From contig NW_017264847.1 in assembly GCF_000149955.1 (NCBI RefSeq), positions 99,647-163,646 of the forward strand: 64,000 bases of DNA, read 5' to 3'. Positions 56,203-64,000 of this stretch are shown here, one piece after another. The notes under the pieces are model-generated. The model saw nothing but the letters and a program-made list of their open reading frames with translations, ran no database searches and was not told the DNA's origin. Position 1 is the first letter of the stretch. The number at the start of each line of letters is the position of its first letter. This DNA is from Fusarium oxysporum f. sp. lycopersici 4287. Lineage: Eukaryota; Ascomycota; Sordariomycetes; Hypocreales; Nectriaceae. Position numbers and translations under genes: made by a program.

Positions 56203-58495
56203 ATGTCTACCCAAGCGCACTCGAATCCTCGGAAGTTGAAGATTATCCATGTCGGTGCCGGAGCTTCAGGTCTTTTGACTGCTTACAAGGCTGAGCGCAT
56301 GCTGCAGAACTACGAGCTTGTTTGCTACGATAAGTGAGTTCTGGCGTCTTGATCCAGTTTACATACAGGTTCTGACGTGCTCTATCCAGTAACCCAGTCA
56401 TAGGCGGGACGTGGTATGAGAATCGCTACCCAGGTATAACAAGAACGCTTCTCTCTGTAAAGACTCTCAAGGGCTAATATTTCAGGATGTGCCTGTGACG
56501 TACCTGCGCATATTTATACGTATTCATTCGAACCAAACACTGAATGGTCTTGTTACTACGCAAACTCTGCCGAGATTTATGACTATTTCCTCAGATTTGC
56601 AAAGAAGTATGATCTTGAGAAATATGCTCAGCTGCGAACGACAGTCATCAGCGCGACTTGGGATGAGAATGAAGGGAAATGTAAGTTATGAAACTCATCT
56701 TCGCAAGTTATAGGTGCTAACATCTTTTGGCAGGGGCTGTTAAGTTAAGCCAGGATGGCAAGGAAAGGATGGACTACTGCGACGTATTGATGAATGGATC
56801 GGGAGTCGTGAACAAGACCAAATGTGAGTGCTTCTGAGCCAAAGCAAACTATTTTGTCGTTTCTCACAGCTTAGTAGGGCCCGATGTTCCTGGTCTATCT
56901 TCCTACAACGGCACCATAGCTCACAGCGCTACCTGGGACCCCGCAATTAGTTGGGAAGGCAAACGGGTTGCACTCATCGGAACTGGCTCAAGCTCTGTTC
57001 AGATGCTACCACAGCTTGCCAAAGGTATGTTTAGCGCAATTGCCGGTTTACACATCTCTTCTCTGTGCTAATGCAGCCCTACGCATCAGGTTCAAAAAGC
57101 CTTCACGTCTTTGCGAGAAACTCGATATGGATCGTCCCTTCACTGGGCACAGATCTCAGCAAGGCCAACGAAGAGGGCCAAAATCCTTCTGAACAACCTG
57201 GCACGCAGATTTATTCTGAAAAGGACAAGGACGAGTTCCGCAGAGACCCTGCGACACATCTACAGTACCGGAAAGGTCTTGAGGCAACCCTGACACGCAA
57301 CTTCCCATTCTTTCTCAGGGATTCTCCAATGAGTCAGTGGGCCACTGCTGCCATAAAACAGGATATGCTCAAGAAGCTTGAGAGTGCTGATGAGGAGCTG
57401 AAACAAAAGCTCATTCCATCGTGGCCCCCAGGATGTCGGCGAATTACAGTAAGTGGATCCAGATCATCGGTTGAACATTCTGTTGACGACATCACTTTTG
57501 TAGCCTGGCAACGACTATCTAGAGAGTTTGGTCCAAGACCGTAAGTTATACTGCACTACTACACCTTAAGATGCTAACATCCACCAGATGTAAATGTTGT
57601 CTTCGAAGGCGTTTCGAGATTTACTCCCACGGGTCTTGTCACAAGCGAAGGCAAGGAGTTCGATTTCGACCTTATTGCCTGTGCTACGGGGTTTGACATC
57701 TCATATACTCCGCATTTGTAAGCACATTCGCCTCTCAGAATCAACTACTGATTACAGGAACGTCACTAATTTGAGTGTTGTAGCAAAATCACCGGCATTG
57801 ATGGAGTCACGATGAAAGACGAATGGTCGGAGGTACGTGAAATACGACGAGCTTCATTTTGTGCAATGGACTGATTCGGTGTCACCAGAATCCAAACATT
57901 TATCTCGGTATCACTGGGCCCAAGTTCCCCAACTATTTTGTCATCAATGGACCAACCGGCAACTGGGGCCAGGGATGTGTGCTTCCTTCGGTGAGTCAAG
58001 GCTCTAGGCTCTACTATCAAACCTCAGATCTAACTTCTTTCTCAAAATCAGCATGAGGTTCAAATTGAATATGCTATGCAATGCTGCATCAAGATCCAGA
58101 ACGAGGGCATCAAGGCCGTGGAGGTGAAGCAGCTGCCCACTACACAGTGGAACAAGCACCTCGACAACTGGCACACCAAGTACTCCGTCTGGGCTGGCAA
58201 CTGCCGTTCTTGGTACAAGGCGAACAAGTCAGACGGACGGGTGTATATCTGGCCTGGGAGCATGCTTCATCTGCTCAAGACTATGAAGACGCCCAGGTTC
58301 GAGGACTTCAATATTACTTACAGAAACGACAATATGTGGGATTTCTTGGGTAATGGTCGCACTCAGATTGAAGAGCTGGCTGAAGATGGGGTTGAGGTTG
58401 ATCTTGCTCCGTTCATTCGGGACCAGGACGTTCCCTGGGCGATCGATGATCCTCATACTCTGGGAGCTGTTGTAAGCCGTGAGCATAAGCTTTGA
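56203..58495 (+). CDS. Flavin-containing Baeyer-Villiger-type monooxygenase, 575 aa, 11 exons
   Basis: Eleven exons (56203-56333, 56390-56433, 56486-56680, 56734-56823, 56878-57024, 57090-57448, 57504-57540, 57588-57717, 57784-57832, 57889-57990, 58052-58495) close exactly at 576 codons. Motifs: GAGASG (FAD), GGTWYENRYPGCACDVPAH, a fingerprint-like YNGTIAHSATWD before GTGSSSVQ (NADPH) and ATGFD late in the fold. The fingerprint starts with Tyr instead of Phe and has Ser before the Ala-Thr-Trp, a common fungal variant. The C-terminal GPTGNWGQG and WTx-type region is complete. The Met at 56203 precedes a normal polar leader; an earlier Met at 56137 is possible. High intron density contrasts with the intronless BVMO at 7.1-8.8 kb, so the two are not recent duplicates. 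Confidence 0.93.
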
Positions 58496-58615
58496 GCGTC
58501 TTGATATAATTACCGTTGATTATGTATTGGGTTATCAAAGGTCATGTCAGATATTCACGGGACGGTATTTAGTATTAGAAGGCTTAGAATATTACCTAGA
58601 GCTAAAGGGGCAATA

Positions 58616-60005
58616 TTAAGCGCTATCTAACTCTACCAAGGCAGTCTTTATAGCTTCTTCAGTATCGTACTCCCAGATCGTAGATAACGTCTCCCTTAAC
58701 TCCTCAGACATTCTACTAAAATCACCACCGATCTCGGTCTGCTGTTCATATAGTTGACCTGCTCGTCTAGACTTCTGAACGACCCATTGAGCTCTTTCCC
58801 GTCTACTTCTATCAAAGGCAGAAAAAGCAGCTTCGATATCGGCTCCTACCCTGACTCTTTCATGTGACAATAAGGCAGCCAGCACAGCAGCATCTTCAAT
58901 ACATAAAGCTGCTCCCGCTCCATGATGTGGGGATGACGCATGTGCTGCATCTCCGATGATGCATATACGTCCCTTTGCAAAGCTCGGAACTGGATGGTCC
59001 CCTAAGTCGAAGATAGCCCACTGTTCACTGTTAGTACAGATATCACTAGTTGAAAATCTCAGATGTAGACTCACACGATCAAGCCTCTCGGTATGGTCGA
59101 GAACCTTCAGCACAGATGGCCGGAAGCCCTCGAAATCACGGAGAAGATCCTCCTTTGTGGCTGCAAGAACCAGCTGGCTTTCACTTGGCCACTCATCGGA
59201 GCTTGAACAATATGCCACCACATTCAAGATCGTCCCGTGCGCGACCGGATAGCTCAGTAGATGCTTGTCTTTCCCCATCTGCACGTTTCATTCAATATCA
59301 GACTGTATCCCGTGATTGGGGATTGACCTTTCGAGAACGACTCACCCAGATAGTGGCATTGAGAGCTCTCTCCTCCCCCAACACCTCGACCGCTTGTCGC
59401 ATGGGGATCATCCCTCTGTATGCATATTTGTGCGTGTAAGAGCACTTTGATGACGGATGATCTGCCCCAACTAGAATTTCTCGAACTTTAGATTTGATAC
59501 CGTCGCAGCCAACAACAGCATCAGCTTCCTCCATTGCCCCGTCCTGGAAGACAAGGCGGATTCTACCAGTGTTACCTTCCTCCACTGCTTGAAGTTGCTT
59601 ATTAAAATCAACCACATCGCTGGGCAATAGCTTGAGAAGTTCATTTACGAATGAGCCCCTGTGACAGCCCTGCAGTCCCGTACGATTCTCGATATCGAAC
59701 AGAGGGGAGTCCGTAGTCGCTGTGTCCATGCCGTCAAGAAACTCAAAGACGAAGCTTTTCTTGGATTCCCAGACGTTACCACTGGCGACTTTTTTAAATG
59801 CATTATGCACGCTCGGATCGCAAGCTACCATGGCGTCTTGTGCATTGGGACTTATTCCCAGGCCGGCACCGATGTCGCTAAAGGTGTGCGCTCTCTCGTA
59901 GATTTTGCAAGGAATGTTCCTCTTGAGAAGCGAAATTGCGAGGACAATTCCAGCAATGCCACCGCCAATAATGACAACTCGGAATTCTTTCTGACCTCGG
60001 GCCAT
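58616..60005 (-). CDS. FAD-dependent aromatic monooxygenase, salicylate-hydroxylase-like, 422 aa
   Basis: Group A flavoprotein hydroxylase using NAD(P)H, acting on an aromatic acid or similar ring. Three exons (60005-59346, 59278-59075, 59020-58616) give 423 codons. The second intron (54 bp) is in frame and was removed because the resulting LDRWAIFDL matches the family. The FAD fingerprint VVIIGGGIAG opens the protein; GCDGIKSKVRE is the DG motif and GDAAHASSPHHGAGAALCIEDA the GD motif that binds the ribityl and pyrophosphate. Length matches salicylate hydroxylases. It converges with the Baeyer-Villiger gene, 120 bp away, and probably belongs to the same catabolic set. Confidence 0.93.
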
Positions 60006-61363
60006 GATTAAAAATGTTAAATTAAATCTAATGTTGTGTAGAGGAAAGACATCCCCATGAGTAGTTGGATGTTGTGGTCTTTATAATTATGTACAATTGC
60101 AGCAGCCTATGTGACAACGCCATACCATGGTATGCCAAAACAGGCAGTTGTATGCGCACACAGATATACATATCAAGAATGAAATCGGTGGTGATTTGCA
60201 AGAATCATTATTTATCCAGGCTTGACGTTGCATTTGACTTCCATGTTTCATGTGCTATATGCAATCTAATCCCCGTTGCCGTGCTTGCCGAGTTTAGCGG
60301 GCGCAAACCTGTTACGGTAGATATTATGTACGGAACACAGCCCCGGAATCGAATTCCGTCGAATTCCGACCGATGTGACCAATGTATCTACTATTTTGGC
60401 ATATAATGCCTTGCCAGTAGAGGCATAAAAGCAGTAGGACAAAAGGGTATAAAATTTTGTACAGCTAGCCTCTTTAATTCTATTAGTGCAAAGTATTTTC
60501 TATCAATTTATATCTAGTTACCCTTGAGGGTAAACAGAATTGCCATTAAAGGGGCAGGTAGACTTAGGTTGTCAGATTTAGACTCAGGGTATCTTGGGAA
60601 ATAGTTTTAGGGTTAAGCGTTTTTATGATATTATGTCTTTATCATCTCTGTTGGGAGCCTAAAGCTTAACCTTATCGCAAGCAATCATTCAGATAAGCTC
60701 AGGGAACAGAACCAACAATGGAGGTTGCGGGCGGACCCGGCCCTTTGGCCATTGCCGCTATGACTCGGGCCACTAACGGACTCCGAACCGGTACGGCAGC
60801 CCCACAGTACGGATCACTCTTCGAAACCGTCCGGTGGAAATCTAGCTGTCATTTGAGTTTAAAGTTCCTGCTTCTGCAACAAGAGTTTTTCCTTTCCTCG
60901 GCATTTCGCAACCACTTAGACTTATCGGAATGCGAGGCACCAGTCTAATAATTAGCAATGCCTAACAAACAGTCATTAAGCTAAGCACAATAGCCGAAAA
61001 CCATAGCGGCTAAACAGTAGGTAGATGATTCATTCTAATGTAGCCCAACGTTCTTAGGGGAAGACATCAGACATCTTGAAGCATATAATTTTGAATCCCC
61101 ATTCCAATTTGAGTTATCTATCAGTAATCCACCCATCACCGCCCTGAATTGCGAGAAATAAGGCATCTACGTGTTGAGAATTGGGAGGTTATCGGAGATG
61201 GTCCGCGACCTAATCCGTTGCCCGTTAGTGGACATCGAACGATGGTGGACTAAATGTTATTAAAATATTTATCGATCCGAGCATTTCCAAGATAACATAT
61301 CGCAAGAAACACCCATCCTACCTGAGTGTCATCGCTGGGTTCAACTTGCCTATCTTCTCGCTA
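60006..61363. other. Intergenic 1.36 kb with a CGG-N9-CCG element
   Basis: Divergent promoter region. CGGAATCGAATTCCG at 60344-60358 is a perfect inverted repeat (CGG-N9-CCG), followed at once by a second GAATTCCGAC. The frames of 70-113 codons have no recognisable features. Confidence 0.45.
60344..60358. promoter_or_regulatory. CGG-N9-CCG inverted repeat
   Basis: CGGAAT, a CGA centre, ATTCCG. The spacing and ends match the type of site bound by Zn2Cys6 dimers. It is 338 bp upstream of the monooxygenase start and about 1 kb from the beta-helix gene. Confidence 0.4.
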
Positions 61364-62797
61364 ATGTCTACCAACGGATGCCAAATCAAGACCTACGCCG
61401 CTCCTGAAGGGGTAGCGGTAGCTGATGCTTTCTTGATCTATGCCCGCTCTGTGGATTCCGAACCATGGATCCCAGTATCCACCTACGCCGTTGACGTTGC
61501 TGAGGTCAACACCACGCGAAATGAATTTGACAAACATCCCATCTCAGTTGCATCCTTCGACATGGATGGCCCAGTTGAAGTTCAAGTCAAATACACTTTG
61601 AACAAAGTGCAAAGCGCTGCCATCCGGCCAAAATCTTTAGGTATCCAGTCTGTGATTGATGGTGATAACACCATTACCTTTAGCCTGGACCGACCTCGGG
61701 ATGTGATGCTAGAGATCAACCACGACAAGTGGCAAGCTCTTCACATTCTCACAAACGGTATTGATCACGATGCACCTCCCAACGATTCTCAGGAAATCTG
61801 GTACTTTGGCCCTGGTATCAACAATGGATCAGCATACGGCTTGGTCACTGACGGGAATCTTTTTGTACCTTCCAATACCATGGTATACCTGGCAGGAGGC
61901 GCATTCGTGACCTTTAAACTGAACTTCATAAAAGTCTGCAACTCTGGAGTTCGGGGACACGGCTTCATCTACAATGGTCCCAACGGCGGCGCCATCTTGA
62001 TTGAACGTTCGGAGAACATTGTCGTCGAGAACGTTACTTCGCTGGGCGCTACCGGATTCAGCCTCACAACTGGGGAAGCGAAAGGCGTAAGCATTAGTGG
62101 CTACAGATCTTTCTCGTCCCATGGAAATGGCGACGGTGTGGACCTATTCTGCTCTTCAGACATCCTCGTAGAGAACTGTTTTCTGCGCAACTCTGACGAT
62201 ACCATAGCCATCTATGGCCATCGTTGGGACTACTACGGCGACTCAAACAACATTGTCATACGGAACTGCACCCTTCTCCCAGACATCGCGCACCCAATTC
62301 ATATGGGCACTCATGGGAATCCGGCAAAGCCAGAAACCATCAGCCGTATCCATATTAGTAACATCGACATTTTGGATCACTATGAGAATCAGATGTGGTA
62401 CCAAGGGTGTATTTCTATAAGCGCAGGCGACGAGAACTTGATTGAAGACGTGCATATCCAAGATGTCCGAGTGGAAAAGATCTCCAAAGGCCAGCTGGTG
62501 AATATGCGGGTTATGAAGAATGAAATGTGGACAACTGCGCCTGGCCATGGGATACGAAATGTCACCCTCAAGGATATCAGTCTTGATGCAACTAATTCGC
62601 AGATAGTAAATCCGTCACAGATCTTGGGTTTTGATTACACGAGAAAGGTTGAAAATATTGTCTTCGAGAATTTGAATATCGGAGGACAATACATTCATGA
62701 TGGTATGGAGAAGCCAAGGTGGTATATGGTGGCCGACCTTGTCCCCATGTTCATCAACGAGCATGTCACAAACGTCAAGTTTATCTTAACAAAATGA
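61364..62797 (+). CDS. Right-handed beta-helix glycosidase-like protein, 477 aa
   Basis: Single-exon gene. Residues 1 to about 110 form a beta-sandwich-like leader (AAPEGVAVADAFLIYARSVD). The rest is a repeating helix of short strands with Asn and Gly turns: GVRGHGFIYNGPNG, NIVVENVTSLGATGFS, GDGVDLFCSSDILVENC and NSDDTIAIYGH, IHISNIDILDH. The GDGVD and NSDDT words are similar in place and spacing to catalytic Asp pairs of polygalacturonase-like (GH28/GH49) enzymes. No signal peptide is visible, which is odd for a polysaccharide hydrolase. Family number cannot be fixed without a search. Confidence 0.82.
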   Translation: MSTNGCQIKTYAAPEGVAVADAFLIYARSVDSEPWIPVSTYAVDVAEVNTTRNEFDKHPISVASFDMDGPVEVQVKYTLNKVQSAAIRPKSLGIQSVIDGDNTITFSLDRPRDVMLEINHDKWQALHILTNGIDHDAPPNDSQEIWYFGPGINNGSAYGLVTDGNLFVPSNTMVYLAGGAFVTFKLNFIKVCNSGVRGHGFIYNGPNGGAILIERSENIVVENVTSLGATGFSLTTGEAKGVSISGYRSFSSHGNGDGVDLFCSSDILVENCFLRNSDDTIAIYGHRWDYYGDSNNIVIRNCTLLPDIAHPIHMGTHGNPAKPETISRIHISNIDILDHYENQMWYQGCISISAGDENLIEDVHIQDVRVEKISKGQLVNMRVMKNEMWTTAPGHGIRNVTLKDISLDATNSQIVNPSQILGFDYTRKVENIVFENLNIGGQYIHDGMEKPRWYMVADLVPMFINEHVTNVKFILTK

Positions 62798-63632
62798 ACA
62801 TAGTTCACTTATTAGGCCTTCAGCAATAACATAATAGAAATAACTCATTTTATTATATCTATTGCCGTGAGAGTTGTGGATTGGACTTTGATATTATCCG
62901 TTCATTATAAGAGCACTGCTTATGATTTATACTTTTTCGAGCGGGATTAAGCAAACTCTGTGCTGTGTTCGACTCGGTTCGGATTGCCGCGGCGGAGATT
63001 CGGCCGGAACCTATTCCGACGCCGACGGTTAAAACTTATTCCGTCGACAATAACGCTCTGTCTGAATTGCCGAATTGGAATGACGATTTATGATACCAAG
63101 GTCCGAGAACGTCATGTATAGTCTTCTATTGTTTGCTCATTCGAATATATTCATCGATGTAAGATGAGGGAGTTTCACCACTATTTTCAGATGATGTAAA
63201 AGAACCTAGGTAAAAGCTGGAACACGTTCTAAGATCAACTTACCCTTGACTCAGATCTACAAAACTTGGTATTAATAATCCGGAGGCGAAGTCCATGCTC
63301 AGGCCGTCTCGAGTTGCTACCTGTTACGCGTTGAACCGAAAAGATACATCTTCATAGCAGAGATTTCATCACGTCTCTGTCGGGATGTGTTTCGGGCAAG
63401 AGACGGATACAATTGTTTTCATCGACCCCATAAGTCCTTTAAACCTGGCGGGGGTGATGCTCAGGCGGCCCGGCACAAATCCCGATATCTGTGGACGCCA
63501 TGCATAGGTATGAGATTGTATTATGGTTCTTACCCGCGGAAACCTCAGGTCTCGGGGCATGTCACTAGTTGCCGTCGCTCTACGGGAGTGTGGAATCGCT
63601 GGGGTTTAGATATTGCCGAATCTAATTTAATT
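62798..63632. other. Intergenic, tail to tail, with repeated ATTCCGWCG words
   Basis: CCGCGG at 62987-62992, then ATTCCGACG and ATTCCGTCG near 63013 and 63037, words shared with the element at 60344. The remainder has chance frames only. Confidence 0.4.
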
Positions 63633-64000
63633 TTAAAGATATGTGTTTAAAACCTTGACTCCATCTTCCCACTCGCCGGATTGAATCAGGCTTATCTCGC
63701 TCCAAAATCCGTGCTCTGCCCCTTCAAGCTCCGTATATCGTAGCTTGGTCTTTGGGCTAAGCTCTCGTAGCTTCGTAACAAACTTCCTACTACCCTCGAT
63801 CGGAACTTCGCTATCATCGTTACCATGATGCAACCAAATGAAAGGGAGTTCCAGCGCCAACTGCGGATTATCCTCCAACTGTTCTATCGGAAACAGGCTT
63901 CTGTGGTCCCCGAAAAAGCTGGTGTATGTACCGTGCTGCACCATTGCGATTGGGAGATTTGAGATCTCTCTGATTGATGGCTGACTCCCGTCTGGAAGCT
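63633..64000 (-). CDS. 3' end of an alpha/beta-hydrolase, partial
   Basis: The frame enters from the right edge (LPDGSQPSIREISNLPIAMV) and stops at 63633. It shows the acid-base end of an alpha/beta-hydrolase fold: LPFIWLHHGNDDSEVP with the acidic residue after the beta-7 strand, and GAEHGFW with the catalytic His. The nucleophile lies outside the window. It fits the hydrolase_3 / prolyl-oligopeptidase-like group, esterase or peptidase undecided. Confidence 0.75.
   Translation of the reverse strand, partial: LPDGSQPSIREISNLPIAMVQHGTYTSFFGDHRSLFPIEQLEDNPQLALELPFIWLHHGNDDSEVPIEGSRKFVTKLRELSPKTKLRYTELEGAEHGFWSEISLIQSGEWEDGVKVLNTYL

Overview
The window reads as nuclear DNA of a filamentous ascomycete, most likely a Sordariomycete of the Fusarium type. 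This is an inference from gene content and intron style: introns of 42-74 bp with GTRAGT-like donors, many FAD and P450 enzymes, Zn2Cys6 regulators and a fungal gasdermin. No rRNA, tRNA, CRISPR array or intact transposon was seen. Gene models were rebuilt by joining reading frames at GT-AG introns. Nearly all joined models close as exact multiples of three; the subtilase 5' end is the exception, and the pseudogenes do not close.

Region by region. At 0-0.25 kb is the 3' end of a Rossmann-fold gene. From 0.8 to 14.2 kb runs a mostly minus-strand block of oxidative enzymes: P450, aldehyde dehydrogenase, small cupin, Baeyer-Villiger monooxygenase, second cupin and acyl-CoA dehydrogenase, with a decayed vanillyl-alcohol-oxidase gene among them. 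From 15.6 to 21.3 kb are an alginate-lyase-like protein, a broken ankyrin gene beside a very AT-rich scar, a zinc alcohol dehydrogenase and a small secreted tyrosinase. From 22.1 to 30.1 kb is the most interesting locus: a gasdermin-like gene, a convergent subtilisin-like protease gene, and a divergent 1264-residue zinc-finger/phospholipase-C-like gene. From 30.4 to 36.4 kb are a DHA2-type exporter, a P450 with an N-terminal extension and a broken cytochrome b5/b5-reductase gene. From 37 to 46 kb are a tiny PMP3 membrane gene, a Zn2Cys6 regulator with a 3-nt exon, a 3-hydroxyacyl-CoA dehydrogenase/YWTD-propeller fusion, a b561-like membrane protein and an FLVCR-like transporter. From 46.5 to 60 kb is a probable catabolic cluster: Zn2Cys6 regulator, copper amine oxidase, short-chain dehydrogenase, zinc alcohol dehydrogenase, second Baeyer-Villiger monooxygenase and salicylate-hydroxylase-like monooxygenase. 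It ends with a beta-helix glycosidase-like gene and the 3' end of an alpha/beta hydrolase.

How the genes may work together. The 22-30 kb genes fit a regulated-cell-death module. In Podospora the gasdermin HET-Q1 is cleaved by the neighbouring subtilase HET-Q2; here the same two families lie tail to tail, 67 bp apart. The protease also shares a 246-bp divergent promoter, with a central GTCACGTGAC palindrome, with a PLC-like protein whose catalytic positions look lost. That third partner suggests a lipid- or effector-sensing component and would be new. In the 42-56 kb cluster, CCGCGG palindromes of the Zn2Cys6 type recur in several promoters, which suggests one shared regulon. Three genes (VAO, ankyrin, b5 reductase) are decaying, and several of their stops are C-to-T changes of the kind left by repeat-induced point mutation.
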